DNA of 64,000 nt. It comes from Ferruginibacter paludis (lineage in GTDB: Bacteria; Bacteroidota; Bacteroidia; Chitinophagales; Chitinophagaceae). Within the stretch, counting starts at the first letter, position 1. Every line of letters begins with the position of its first letter. Location: contig NZ_JAUFQJ010000002.1 of NCBI RefSeq assembly GCF_030409685.1, positions 372,001 to 436,000 of the forward strand. The letters run 5' to 3'. The position numbers were made by a program, and so were the translations under genes. Of this stretch, positions 8,921 through 18,164 are shown piece after piece. The notes under the pieces are model-generated. The model ran no database searches, had not been told where the DNA came from, and worked only from the letters and a program-made list of their open reading frames with translations.

Positions 8921-10246
8921 TTAATCGCCCCAAATCTCGTCTTTCCCTTCGAGCCATTTTTTTACCAGGTCTGTTGTAACAGATTTTGGACGTTCCAGTG
9001 GAAAGTTCAGAGCTCTGTCCCAGCAAAGGCTGGCCAGCACGCCCAATGCTCTTGAAACGCCAAACAAAACGGTATAAAATTCATATTCCACCATACCATA
9101 GTGCACGAGCAACGCACCGCTGTGGGCGTCTACATTGGGCCATGGGTTTTTTATTTTACCGAGTGACTGCAACAGCGGCGGAACTGCCTCATAAATATTC
9201 CAAACGGTATTTACCAGTGGATCGTTGGGTAAATGTTTTTTCCCGAATTCCATTTGAGCTGTAAAACGCGGGTCAGTTTTACGCAACACGGCATGTCCGT
9301 ATCCCGGCACCACCTTCCCTTCGCTTAACGTCTTTTTTACATATTCTTCTATCTGGGCTTTTGATGGCGTTTCTACGCCCAGTTCTTCTCTCATATCATA
9401 TATCCACTTAATTACTTCCTGGTTAGCAAGGCCATGGAGGGGACCCGCCAATCCGTTCATTCCAGCTGCAAAAGAAAGGTAAGGGTCGCTTAAGGCAGAG
9501 CCTACAAGATGGGTAGTATGGGCAGAAACGTTACCACCTTCATGATCGGCATGAATGGTCATATATAAGCGCATCAACTCTTTAAATTCCTCATTTTCAT
9601 ATCCCATCATGTGGGCAAAATTACCTGCCCAGTCTAGCAGCCCGTTGGGTTGTATATGTTCGCCGCCTTTGTATTTGCGGCGATAAATGTAAGCAGCGAC
9701 CCGTGGCAACCGCGCTACCAGGTCCATTGAGTCGTCAAATGTAGCCTCCCAGTAGTCTTTTTTACTCATCCCGGCAGCATAGCGTTTGGCAAAGCTGCTT
9801 TCTGTTTGTAACGCCATAATGGCAACAACAAATTGCGTCATCGGGTGTGTACTTACCGGCAAAGCTTCAATAGTGGCAAACACATGATTCGGTACGTGGC
9901 TGCGTCGCTGCCATAATTCAGTAATATGCTGGGCATCCTTATCTGTCGGAAATTCATCCATCAGCATTAAATGAAACAAACCTTCCGGCAATGGCTCTCC
10001 GCCATTTTCTGCTTTAGGAAGCTTTTCCCTTAATTCGGGCAAAGTGTGCCCGCGAAAACGAATTCCTTCCTGGGCATCCAGCAATGAGGTTTCAGATACA
10101 AGCCCTGTCATTCCACGCATACCCTGGTAAATCTGGCTTAGGGTTACTTCACCTATTTTTTTATCACCGTGTTCCTTCAACATGGCTTTAATTTCTGCTC
10201 CAACCGTATCTGCTTTTACCTTAAAACTGTCTTTGATATCGCCCAT
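8921..10246 (-). CDS. Citrate synthase of the eukaryote-like (mitochondrial) type
   Basis: The 441-residue enzyme condenses acetyl-CoA and oxaloacetate to citrate. The catalytic triad is H271 in GPLHGLAN, H318 in GYGHAVLR and D373 in NVDAHSG, almost the same numbering as the animal mitochondrial enzyme (274, 320, 375). The flanking sequence, including MYMTIHADHEGGN-like residues near 230-239 and the C-terminal FPLERPKS, also follows the mitochondrial family and not the hexameric GltA of proteobacteria. Its likely role is entry to the TCA cycle. The start at MGDIKDS leaves about 35 residues before the first conserved helix, and no targeting-like extension is present. Confidence 0.93.
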   Translation of the reverse strand: MGDIKDSFKVKADTVGAEIKAMLKEHGDKKIGEVTLSQIYQGMRGMTGLVSETSLLDAQEGIRFRGHTLPELREKLPKAENGGEPLPEGLFHLMLMDEFPTDKDAQHITELWQRRSHVPNHVFATIEALPVSTHPMTQFVVAIMALQTESSFAKRYAAGMSKKDYWEATFDDSMDLVARLPRVAAYIYRRKYKGGEHIQPNGLLDWAGNFAHMMGYENEEFKELMRLYMTIHADHEGGNVSAHTTHLVGSALSDPYLSFAAGMNGLAGPLHGLANQEVIKWIYDMREELGVETPSKAQIEEYVKKTLSEGKVVPGYGHAVLRKTDPRFTAQMEFGKKHLPNDPLVNTVWNIYEAVPPLLQSLGKIKNPWPNVDAHSGALLVHYGMVEYEFYTVLFGVSRALGVLASLCWDRALNFPLERPKSVTTDLVKKWLEGKDEIWGD

Positions 10247-10797
10247 AATAGTAGTTTATAAATTCGAAATTACCTGCCTTTTAGAATGGATAAAAGTACA
10301 ACGCCGGTTGGTGTTAAACAAAAGTTTTTCCGGTAAAGTTCGCCAATGGAACTTTTTAGCGACAAATAATAAGTATTGTACTTAATAATAATGTAGCCAC
10401 ATTTAATAATGGGAATGAAGTGCCATCCATTAATTAACAGGTATTAAAATTGGGGGAAGTTGTAATACAAGGACCAGTTAAAAAAATACTGCCGAACTTT
10501 TTCAGGCTGAAATCCATAAGGGATAAGCGTTTTATTTTTTTATGAGTTGTTTAATGATAAATCATTCCGCTAAATTTTATCCTGCCGATTTTTTGCTGTA
10601 TTTTTGCCCGACCTCACGGATATTTTATCTTTCATTTTCCGATGGTCATCACGGATTGAAACAATTACCATTTCGATATTCTTTTGCAGCTAATATGTTC
10701 ACCTGTTTGTAAGTTATTGAGGCAGCCAGGTATAAAACAAGAGGGCAATGTTTTGTAGCATCCATAAATATATGACAAATTAAAAACAGATAATTTC
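10247..10797. other. 551-bp divergent intergenic region, citrate synthase / pyrG
   Basis: No coding sequence is convincing here. A small hairpin (aaagttc at 10335-10341 with gaacttt at 10349-10355) is followed by a few Ts. A -7-like TATTTTTG at 10599-10606 would give pyrG an untranslated leader of about 185 nt, long for this window. I found no known riboswitch pattern in that leader. Confidence 0.5.
10599..10606 (+). promoter_or_regulatory. Possible -7 box TATTTTTG for pyrG
   Basis: TATTTTTG fits the TAnnTTTG consensus, but no well-spaced TTG was found upstream and the region is AT-rich. This is a weak call, offered because it is the best match in the 550 bp before pyrG. Confidence 0.35.
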
Positions 10798-12453
10798 ATG
10801 AAAACGGCCAAGTATATTTTTGTAACCGGGGGTGTTACATCTTCATTAGGTAAAGGTATTATAGCAGCTTCGCTTGCTAAGTTATTGCAGGCAAGAGGCC
10901 TGAAGGTTACCATCCAAAAGTTTGACCCTTATATCAATGTGGATCCGGGCACTCTAAATCCCTATGAGCATGGAGAATGTTATGTTACAGAAGATGGTGC
11001 AGAAACAGATCTTGACCTTGGCCACTACGAACGTTTTTTAAATATACATACCAGCCAGGCTAACAATGTTACTACCGGGCGTATTTACCAAACCGTGATT
11101 AACCAGGAAAGGGAAGGGGCATACCTCGGAAAAACAGTACAGGTAGTTCCACATATAACGGACGAAATAAAACGCCGTATGCTATTGTTGGGTAATAGTG
11201 GCGAATATGATATTGTTATTACGGAAATTGGTGGTACCGTGGGAGATATTGAAAGCCTTCCTTTTGTAGAAGCGGTACGTCAGCTGCAGTGGCAGATGGA
11301 AGAGGAAGATTGCCTGGTGGTGCATCTTACATTGATTCCTTATTTAAAAGCAGCCAAAGAATTAAAGACCAAGCCAACACAGCACAGTGTAAAACTGATG
11401 AGTGAAAATGGAGTGCACCCTGACATTATTGTATGCAGAACGGAACGTTCGCTGAACCTGGATTTGAGGAAGAAAATAGCCTTATTCTGTAATGTAAAAA
11501 CGGAAGCAGTGATTGAGGCGATGGACGCCAATTCCATTTATGAAGTGCCGTTAAAAATGCTGCAGGAAGGACTGGATGTAATTGTATTAAAGAAACTACA
11601 CATCAACGGTTATTCTGCACCTGAACTTACCAAATGGAAAGGATTTTTGGATAAACTGAAATATCCTTCCGGAAAAATAAATATTGGCCTGATAGGAAAA
11701 TATATAGAACTGCAGGATGCTTATAAATCCATTTTGGAATCTTTTGTTCACGCTGGAGCTATCAATGAATGCAAGGTAAATATTGTGAACGTACACAGCG
11801 AAACAATTACAGATGAAAATGTGCAGGAGAAATTAGGCGGCCTGGATGGTTTATTGGTAGCACCAGGTTTTGGTATGCGTGGAGTGGAAGGAAAAATTGT
11901 AGCAGTAAAATTTGCCCGCGAAAACAAGTTGCCATTTTTTGGCATTTGCCTGGGTATGCAGATGGCTGCGATTGAGTTTGCAAGAAACGTATTAGATTTG
12001 AAGGATGCCAATAGCACCGAAATGCAGGCTGATACAAAGAATCCGGTGATTGACCTGATGGCGGGCCAAAAGAAAGTGAAAGCAAAAGGCGGTACGATGC
12101 GGCTGGGAGCGTATCCATGCGAAATAAAAGAAGGTACACTGGCATACAGTATTTACGGCCAGCCACTAATCAGCGAAAGGCACCGCCACCGCTGGGAATT
12201 TAACAACGCCTACCTGCAGCAATTTGAAGACGCAGGTATGATTGCAAGCGGAAAAAATCCTGGTACCGGGCTGGTAGAAATCATCGAATTGAAGGACCAT
12301 CCTTTTTTTATAGGAGTTCAATACCATCCGGAATTGAAAAGTACAGTAGAAAATCCGCAACCGGTGTTTGTAAACTTTATTAAAGCGGCAAAAGAATTCG
12401 CTGATAATAAAACATCTGTGAAAAACACAGTATTGCAAAGTGAGTTGATATAA
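10798..12453 (+). CDS. pyrG: CTP synthase
   Basis: PyrG makes CTP from UTP, ATP and glutamine. The 551 residues comprise an N-terminal synthetase domain (opening [16 protein letters not shown], with the [15 protein letters not shown] segment) and a C-terminal class I glutamine amidotransferase domain. In the latter, nucleophile C384 sits in GICLGMQ, and H510 and E512 lie in the YHPE motif. The length matches bacterial CTP synthases. The gene stands alone, convergent with the DUF4407 gene. A large inverted repeat separates the two stop codons. Confidence 0.98.
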   Translation: MKTAKYIFVTGGVTSSLGKGIIAASLAKLLQARGLKVTIQKFDPYINVDPGTLNPYEHGECYVTEDGAETDLDLGHYERFLNIHTSQANNVTTGRIYQTVINQEREGAYLGKTVQVVPHITDEIKRRMLLLGNSGEYDIVITEIGGTVGDIESLPFVEAVRQLQWQMEEEDCLVVHLTLIPYLKAAKELKTKPTQHSVKLMSENGVHPDIIVCRTERSLNLDLRKKIALFCNVKTEAVIEAMDANSIYEVPLKMLQEGLDVIVLKKLHINGYSAPELTKWKGFLDKLKYPSGKINIGLIGKYIELQDAYKSILESFVHAGAINECKVNIVNVHSETITDENVQEKLGGLDGLLVAPGFGMRGVEGKIVAVKFARENKLPFFGICLGMQMAAIEFARNVLDLKDANSTEMQADTKNPVIDLMAGQKKVKAKGGTMRLGAYPCEIKEGTLAYSIYGQPLISERHRHRWEFNNAYLQQFEDAGMIASGKNPGTGLVEIIELKDHPFFIGVQYHPELKSTVENPQPVFVNFIKAAKEFADNKTSVKNTVLQSELI

Positions 12454-12462
12454 AATATTGAA

Positions 12463-12514
12463 GGCTGATTTTTTGATTATAATGTATACGAAAAAACACG
12501 TCAAAAAATCAGCC
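12463..12514. repeat. 14-bp perfect inverted repeat after pyrG
   Basis: The arm ggctgattttttga (12463-12476) pairs perfectly with tcaaaaaatcagcc (12501-12514) around a 24-nt loop. The A/T run is inside the stem, so it is not a standard terminator, but lying between two convergent genes it could act as a bidirectional one. A partial copy of the arm (catcaaaaaatcaacc) recurs about 60 nt later. Confidence 0.55.
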
Positions 12515-12603
12515 CTGTTAAATTAATTCAGCGTAGCAACAAATAAATAAGCTCCTGGCTGAATGAAATCCGACATCAAAAAATCAACCATCAGACATAA
12601 CCT

Positions 12604-13803
12604 CTAATGTTCCTGTTTGGTTAAAACCTCCAATTTCATCTTTTCCCAAAGGCCGTCAAAAGTTGGATTGTTTTCTTCTTTCCACCGGCAGCTAAATCCT
12701 TTTATTTTTTGCGTGCGGTCTTCTTTGGTAAGATCAAAAAATGCAGCAATGGCTTCTTTATCGTTTTGATGCGCCAGTGAATTGTACAATTCTTTCAGCT
12801 CCTTTTCTTTACTGATATTGGCTGTGACCATTTCTTTCTCCATAGCCTCCCGCTGCATAGCTCTTTCATCATAAGTGCCCGATGGCAGAATTGTTTTGGC
12901 AATCACTGGCATCAGTTCTATTAACAATAAAATAATTACCAATAAGTAATACCTGAACTGCAAAGCAGGATTGGTTTTAATTAAATTGTTCAATGCTTCA
13001 ATTTGCGTCAGAAACCCGTTATTAAAATATTGTGTAAAATTCGCTTCTTCTTTTTTAACCGTATTATCAATGATTTTTAAATCGGTTTCAATCGCCGCAA
13101 TTTTTGGCTCTTCACTTTTCAGCAATTGCTGGTATTCTCCGTCCAGTTTTTGATATTCATTTCTTTTCGCAATGGCAATATCTTTAATGCCCACTTTACC
13201 GGTGCCGCCGCTGCCATCTGTTTCTGATAAAAAATTTTGACGTGCCTTTGCAACATCCGCATATTTTAGCTCCAGCTCTTGTTGAAGGCTTTCTTTTTCG
13301 GCAGCTAGTGTAGCTTTTTTATTTTTATAGAGGTCATTCAACTCCTGGCTTTTAACCATCATCTTTTTTTCATTATCCAGCGAAGTTTGTAACCTGATTT
13401 CTTTGGCAAACATGTAGAGCAATGCAGGCTGTGCCATAAAAGTACCGATGGTAACAGCCAGCAATCCCCTGAAAAGTAAAGGCAGCAATTTTTTTTTTGA
13501 AAATTTGTTGATGCCTTTTATTAAAGCCCTGTCGATGGTTAAAATAATAAAGCCCATAAAAAACCCCAGGGGTATTGCCAGCCATAGCGATGCGGCAACT
13601 GTACTAAAAAAATAGGTCCAGGCCAAAGTGGCAAAGGCCCAGGTGCCAAGTACGGTCATGCCAATTATTTTATGGCGGTTGCGGTCTACAACTGCATCTG
13701 CGAGTAATTCTTTTTCGGCGGTGGAAAGCCACCATAAAAACTCGGTAAAGCGGGTTGGTTCATAGGTTTCCCTTTGGGTTAAGGGAACAGTTTTTTCCAT
13801 CAT
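12604..13803 (-). CDS. DUF4407 multi-pass membrane protein
   Basis: This 399-residue protein matches DUF4407 in layout. A cytoplasmic start (FTEFLWWLSTAEKELL) is followed by two close membrane spans (about 48-90) that include the FILTIDRALIKG motif. A third span comes at about 110-130, then a long charged coiled-coil region (about 135-275), a fourth span near 280-305 and a charged tail. The family has no established function. Two ATGs stand at the start (13803 and 13800), and either is acceptable. The gene is monocistronic on the minus strand and convergent with pyrG. Confidence 0.8.
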   Translation of the reverse strand: MMEKTVPLTQRETYEPTRFTEFLWWLSTAEKELLADAVVDRNRHKIIGMTVLGTWAFATLAWTYFFSTVAASLWLAIPLGFFMGFIILTIDRALIKGINKFSKKKLLPLLFRGLLAVTIGTFMAQPALLYMFAKEIRLQTSLDNEKKMMVKSQELNDLYKNKKATLAAEKESLQQELELKYADVAKARQNFLSETDGSGGTGKVGIKDIAIAKRNEYQKLDGEYQQLLKSEEPKIAAIETDLKIIDNTVKKEEANFTQYFNNGFLTQIEALNNLIKTNPALQFRYYLLVIILLLIELMPVIAKTILPSGTYDERAMQREAMEKEMVTANISKEKELKELYNSLAHQNDKEAIAAFFDLTKEDRTQKIKGFSCRWKEENNPTFDGLWEKMKLEVLTKQEH

Positions 13804-13980
13804 GTTTTAATGATATTAAATGATTACAAAATTGAATCAATAGCAGAGAGAAGTATGTTGAATGTTGAAGTGTGTGCAAAATACAACTTGATAATAAATA
13901 TCAACGTTAACCTGCTCTATTTATTTGGTATTAAAAAAATACATTAACACTTCATTAAAGGGCAATCTTAAACCGGGGCT

Positions 13981-14009
13981 TTGTGAAACAGTCTATTCAC
14001 TTATCTTTG
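13981..14009 (+). promoter_or_regulatory. Bacteroidota promoter of the lolA-like gene
   Basis: TTG at 13981-13983 and TATCTTTG at 14002-14009, with an 18-nt spacer, form one of the best matches to the Bacteroidota primary-sigma promoter in the window. The -7 box ends 39 nt before the ATG at 14049. Confidence 0.65.
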
Positions 14010-14048
14010 GTCTCTTTTTTGAAAAACAAAGGATAAAATCTAATAACA

Positions 14049-14714
14049 ATGAAAAAAATAATTACTTCTGTTACACTTTTACTGGCTGGTATTATAACGA
14101 TATATGCCCAGCCAAAAGGCATGGGAAACAACGATCCCGAAGCAAAGAAAATACTGGATGCAGTTAGTGCAAAGTTTAAATCTTTCAAAGGCGTGGAGGC
14201 AAAATTTTCGCTGAATATTGAAAATGCTGCTGGCAAAAGTTTAGGAACAAAAAAAGGTATTGTGTATATGAAAGGCAATAAATACCGGGTAAGTATTACA
14301 GGCCAGGAAATTTTTTGCGATGGCAGCAACATATCTACTTATGATAGAAGTGCCAACGAAGTGACTATTACAAAAGTTGATCCTTCGGCTAACAGCCTTA
14401 CTCCGCAAAAGATATTTACCAATTTTTACGACAAAGATTTTTTGTACAAACTGAACCAGGAGAAGACAGTAGGGGGCAAAAAAGTACAGGAAATTGAATT
14501 AACACCCATTGATAAAAGCAAGCCATTTTTTAAGGTACTGGTGTATGTAGATAAGGCAAGTCAAATTATCAGCAGCACCAAGGTGTTTGAAAAAACAGGC
14601 AATAAATTTACCTATTCCGTTACAGGTATGAACACCACTGCCCCAGTGAATGACACTCAATTTGTATTTGATGCCAAGAAATATCCGGGCGCTGAAGTGG
14701 TAGACCTGAGATAA
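14049..14714 (+). CDS. LolA-like outer-membrane lipoprotein carrier protein
   Basis: The 221-residue precursor has a clear signal peptide (MKKIITSVTLLLAGIITIYA, then Q at 21) and a periplasmic body with the LolA/LolB-type half-barrel pattern. This includes AKKILDAVSAKFKSFKGVEAKF (start of the fold), GIVYMKGNKYRV, TNFYDKDFLYKL and the C-terminal VNDTQFVFDAKKYPG. LolA carries lipoproteins across the periplasm from the inner membrane. Bacteroidota carry several related proteins, so a lipoprotein-carrier role here is likely but not certain. It has its own promoter (13981-14009) and terminator (14735-14765), so it appears to be a single-gene unit. Confidence 0.85.
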   Translation: MKKIITSVTLLLAGIITIYAQPKGMGNNDPEAKKILDAVSAKFKSFKGVEAKFSLNIENAAGKSLGTKKGIVYMKGNKYRVSITGQEIFCDGSNISTYDRSANEVTITKVDPSANSLTPQKIFTNFYDKDFLYKLNQEKTVGGKKVQEIELTPIDKSKPFFKVLVYVDKASQIISSTKVFEKTGNKFTYSVTGMNTTAPVNDTQFVFDAKKYPGAEVVDLR

Positions 14715-14734
14715 TTATGTTACTGGATTTTTTC

Positions 14735-14765
14735 AAAGAGCCGCATGTGAGTGCTGCTCTTTTTT
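14735..14765 (+). terminator. Intrinsic terminator of the lolA-like gene
   Basis: Stem aaagagc (14735-14741) with gctcttt (14756-14762), followed by Ts to 14765. It begins 20 nt after the stop codon of the upstream gene. Confidence 0.65.
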
Positions 14766-14783
14766 GTATGCTTTCCGTATTGT

Positions 14784-15356
14784 TTATTCCGCCCTTTCAG
14801 ATTCTCCCCAGCGATAGGTGTTTATTGTAAGGCCGGCTAGATCAAGCACCCGGTCAACAACCGTTGCGGCTACTTCTTCAATTGTAGTTGGTTTGCTGTA
14901 AAACGATGGCGTGGCAGGGCAGATAATACCTCCTGCCAGGGTAACGGTTTCCATATTGCGGATATGAACCAGGTTGTAGGGTGTATCTCTTACAACACAG
15001 ATCAATTTTCTTCTTTCCTTTAAAATAACATCTGCCGCCCGGGAAATAAGGTCATTGCTGATCCCGCCGGCAATTCTTCCGAGCGTGCCCATACTGCAGG
15101 GAATAACAATCATAATATCATATTGACCGGATCCGGAGGCGAAGGGCGCCATGAAATCCATCGACGTATGCATTTTTACAGGATAACTGTCATAGCCTTC
15201 GTTATCCATTTCGGTCTTCCAAACCGCTTTGGCATTTTCTGTTAAAATTACCGAGAGATCGCTCCACTGATCTTGTATGGTTAGTAATTTGTCTAATAAA
15301 ACCTTCGAATAAACTGATCCGCTCGCCCCTGTAATGGCTACAACAATTTTATGCAT
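14784..15356 (-). CDS. ubiX: Flavin prenyltransferase UbiX
   Basis: UbiX attaches a dimethylallyl group to FMN to make the prenylated flavin cofactor of UbiD-type decarboxylases. The 190 residues match the family length. The N-terminal VVAITGASGSVYSKVL is the flavin-binding loop, followed by PCSMGTLGRIAGGISNDL, LKERRKLICVVRDTPYN and the C-terminal half with AGGIICPATPSFYSKP. All are standard UbiX motifs. No ubiD is nearby, so the client decarboxylase must lie elsewhere, as is common. It diverges from the thioredoxin-fold gene. Confidence 0.95.
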   Translation of the reverse strand: MHKIVVAITGASGSVYSKVLLDKLLTIQDQWSDLSVILTENAKAVWKTEMDNEGYDSYPVKMHTSMDFMAPFASGSGQYDIMIVIPCSMGTLGRIAGGISNDLISRAADVILKERRKLICVVRDTPYNLVHIRNMETVTLAGGIICPATPSFYSKPTTIEEVAATVVDRVLDLAGLTINTYRWGESERAE

Positions 15357-15400
15357 TTTTCGTCGTTATGTGATGGTGTAAGCTACTAAACAATTATTGT

Positions 15401-15928
15401 ATGCAAAAGGTTACCGGTTTTATAATTATCGTTGTTTTGTTTTTTATAAGTGTTTCTTTTATTCCTAAAAACAAAGAAAAGGTGCAGTGGCTTACCGTAG
15501 CCCAACTACAGGAAGCATACAGCAAAAATCCTAAACCAATATTGGTTGATGTGTATACCAACTGGTGCGGCTGGTGTAAAGTAATGGACAGGCAAACCTA
15601 CAGTAATGAAAAAGTAGTTTCTTATATCAATGAACATTATTATGCTGTGAAACTGGATGCAGAACAAAAAGACTCACTGGAATGGAATGGTAAAAAATAT
15701 GGATACAGCAAGCTAAATAAAGTAAATGAGTTGGCCGTTTATTTATGTTACGGACAATTAAGTTTTCCTACAACAGTATTTGTTGCTGATATGAAGGCTC
15801 AGCCAGCGCCACTTGCAGGATATTTAAAAGCAAGCGAAATAGAAACACCGCTTAAATTTTTTGGTGAAAACGCTTACAAAACACAAAACTTTCAAGACTT
15901 CAACAAGGCATTCAGCAATAGCTGGTAG
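15401..15928 (+). CDS. Exported or membrane-anchored thioredoxin-fold protein with a WCGWC site
   Basis: The 175 residues begin with a hydrophobic segment (about 5-21) that is either a signal peptide or an N-terminal anchor, followed by a thioredoxin fold. The active site is C56-G-W-C59 in TNWCGWCKVMD, and the cis-proline loop is SFPTTVF. The sequence resembles the thioredoxin_7/DUF255 group of periplasmic thiol proteins in Bacteroidota. Its role is probably thiol-disulfide chemistry on envelope proteins, but the client is unknown. It diverges from ubiX with 44 bp between the starts. Confidence 0.82.
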   Translation: MQKVTGFIIIVVLFFISVSFIPKNKEKVQWLTVAQLQEAYSKNPKPILVDVYTNWCGWCKVMDRQTYSNEKVVSYINEHYYAVKLDAEQKDSLEWNGKKYGYSKLNKVNELAVYLCYGQLSFPTTVFVADMKAQPAPLAGYLKASEIETPLKFFGENAYKTQNFQDFNKAFSNSW

Positions 15929-16131
15929 ATGCCGGATAACATATTTAATATTTGTTTTCGATTATTAATGATTCCGTAAACAAGCAGGCTTCCAGAGGGG
16001 AGCTGTTTGTTTTTATAGCCTTACCGTTCGTTGTATTTTCCATTATCTGCTTTTATGTTTACCTGATTTACACAATACACACAAATTATTTTGTCGCTGC
16101 TAAATTGTAATTTCCGTTCTTAATTATTTTA

Positions 16132-17496
16132 ATGGCAGCAACTTCTTCACTACAGCGCCGGCTGGGGCTTTTTCATTCTACAGTTTTGAACATGATCGAT
16201 ATGGTGGGTATAGGACCCTTTGTAACCTTACCGATTGTAATGGGATTAATGGGCGGCATGTTTTTATATGCCTGGATTGCGGGCGCTTTGCTTTCGCTGG
16301 TAGATGCTATGATATGGAGTGAGCTTGGTGCAGCCTATCCTTTAGCGGGCGGCAGTTATAATTTTTTGAAAGAAGCTTACGGAAAGAATGGAATGGGGAA
16401 ACTAATGAGTTTTTTATATGTATGGCAGACTGTTATACAAGCGCCGCTGGTAGCGGCTTCCGCGGCTATTGGATTTTCCCAGTACCTTGGATACCTGGTA
16501 CATTTGGAAGACTGGCAGGCAAAAGCGGTATCAGGTGCGGTAATTGTTTTAATCACCTTTTTGTTATACCGTAAAATTGATAGTATTGGCAAAATTGGTG
16601 TGCTGCTGTGGACAGGTGTGTTACTGACTTTGGGTTGGATCATTATTGGTGGCATTTTGCATGGAAATATATTGCAACCGCTACAGCATATCAACAGTGA
16701 TTTTAGCTGGGGTCAACTATTATCTTTTGGATTCGGCCAGGCTTGTGTTAAAACCATTTACAGTTACCTTGGTTATTACAACGTTTGCCATTTAGGTGGG
16801 GAGATAAAAAATCCTGGAAAAAATATTCCACGAAGCATGTTTATTTCCGTGATCGGCATCGCAATATTGTACTTGGCAATGAATATGAGTGTAAGCAGTG
16901 TTATATCCTGGCAGGAAATAAAAGCCTGGCAGGACACAGGACAAAACAATTTTGTAGTAAGTACATTTTTAGAAAGATTGTACGGGGCAACAGCTGCGAA
17001 AGCAGGTACTGTAATGATTTTATGGGTGGCACTTTCTTCTCTTTTCGCAGTAATGCTGGGGTATTCCCGTGTGCCTTATGCTGCAGCTATTGACGGCGCT
17101 TTTTTTAAAGTTTTTGGTAGACTGCATCCAACAAAAAATTTCCCCTATATTTCATTGTTGGTATTGGCTGGTTTGGCTTTTATATTCAGCTTGTCTTTTA
17201 AAATGAAACACATCATTGATGGAATTTTGGCCATGCGGATCATGGTGCAGTTTGTTGGTCAGGCTGCGGGTGTGGTACTCTTGAGAAAAAGAAATGGGAC
17301 AGCTAGCCTGCCCTATAAAATGCCGCTGTATCCACTTCCGGTTGTACTGGCGATTGCCATGTGGCTATTCATTTTTTACGCCACAGGCTTTACTATTATG
17401 TTTTCTTTTTTGCTGGTATTTGGCAGCGGGCTGACTGTATATCTTATAATGGCAAAATTGAAATCTCAATGGCCTTTTAATATGGGATTGCGATAG
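16132..17496 (+). CDS. APC-family amino-acid permease
   Basis: The 454-residue integral membrane protein has about twelve predicted spans. The first-span signature MIDMVGIGPFVTLP is the unwound substrate-binding helix of the APC/LeuT fold, and GQACVKTIYSYLGYYNVCHLGGEIKNPGKNIPRS carries the conserved E-I-K-N-P segment. This places it among amino-acid/polyamine permeases, but the substrate cannot be read from sequence. The gene is flanked by its own leader and by the cspA terminator region, and is probably monocistronic. Confidence 0.9.
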   Translation: MAATSSLQRRLGLFHSTVLNMIDMVGIGPFVTLPIVMGLMGGMFLYAWIAGALLSLVDAMIWSELGAAYPLAGGSYNFLKEAYGKNGMGKLMSFLYVWQTVIQAPLVAASAAIGFSQYLGYLVHLEDWQAKAVSGAVIVLITFLLYRKIDSIGKIGVLLWTGVLLTLGWIIIGGILHGNILQPLQHINSDFSWGQLLSFGFGQACVKTIYSYLGYYNVCHLGGEIKNPGKNIPRSMFISVIGIAILYLAMNMSVSSVISWQEIKAWQDTGQNNFVVSTFLERLYGATAAKAGTVMILWVALSSLFAVMLGYSRVPYAAAIDGAFFKVFGRLHPTKNFPYISLLVLAGLAFIFSLSFKMKHIIDGILAMRIMVQFVGQAAGVVLLRKRNGTASLPYKMPLYPLPVVLAIAMWLFIFYATGFTIMFSFLLVFGSGLTVYLIMAKLKSQWPFNMGLR

Positions 17497-17601
17497 CCGC
17501 TATTTTCGTTTAAGCATAGCTGTTAGATTACCTTAATTCTACTTCCATAATTTTTAAGCCTAGGCAAGTTCAATACGTAATCGTTGTTTAATACAACTCA
17601 T

Positions 17602-17630
17602 AAAAAAAGGGCTGCTGAAATTAGCAGCCC
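17602..17630 (-). terminator. Intrinsic terminator of cspA
   Basis: The arms gggctgct (17609-17616) and agcagccc (17623-17630) form a perfect 8-bp stem with a six-base loop. On the minus strand it is followed by a run of seven Ts. It ends transcription from cspA, and possibly from the facing permease gene. Confidence 0.8.
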
Positions 17631-17663
17631 GATACCTTTATTAACAAAGATCAATATGTTCTA

Positions 17664-17861
17664 TTAGATCAATTTAACGTTAACGGCATTTAAACCTTTT
17701 TTACCTTCCTGCAGGTCGAATTCTACATGGTCTCCTTCTTTGATGTCATTGATTAATCCGCTAACATGTACGAAAGTTTCTTTGTTAGAATCATCATGCT
17801 TGATAAAACCGAATCCTTTTTCAGAATTGAAAAACTTAACGGTGCCTAGTGTTTTGTCCAT
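17664..17861 (-). CDS. Cold-shock domain protein
   Basis: This 65-residue CspA-family protein is a single OB-fold that binds single-stranded RNA or DNA. RNP1 is KGFGFIKH (about 15-22) and RNP2 is FVHVS (about 30-34). The length matches bacterial cold-shock proteins. It has a good -7 box 34 nt upstream and a strong terminator, so it forms a compact single-gene unit. A standard role as RNA chaperone is inferred, and cold induction is not shown by the sequence. Confidence 0.95.
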   Translation of the reverse strand: MDKTLGTVKFFNSEKGFGFIKHDDSNKETFVHVSGLINDIKEGDHVEFDLQEGKKGLNAVNVKLI

Positions 17862-18164
17862 TTTTTAAAAATTGTATTGTATTAAATTAAGGTGCAAATA
17901 TAACTTTTTATTTTAAATAATACAGAAATACTACAGATAGTATGTTTAACGTTGAAAACCAAGTCATTTCCCCTTGAAATAACTTGCCATTTTAAGATAA
18001 TCGCCTTAGGCCCTGGCCATGTTTCGAACAATTTTACGCTTTTTAATGAGTAAAATGCCGCCAATAGCTTTAGAAACATGGTTTATATTATATCCGCTGG
18101 TTACTAACATCCTTTTGCAACTAATAAATGAGCTTATCTTGCGGCAGTCCAATAAAACAAATAG
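17862..18164. other. Divergent intergenic region, cspA / acyltransferase
   Basis: The 303 bp hold the cspA promoter box (17895-17902) near the left end. I see no coding sequence or strong hairpin in the remainder, and no exact promoter match for the right-hand gene. Confidence 0.5.
17895..17902 (-). promoter_or_regulatory. -7 box TATATTTG of cspA
   Basis: On the minus strand TATATTTG matches TAnnTTTG exactly and lies 34 nt before the cspA start codon. The expected -33 TTG is not clearly present in the AT-rich upstream sequence. Confidence 0.55.
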
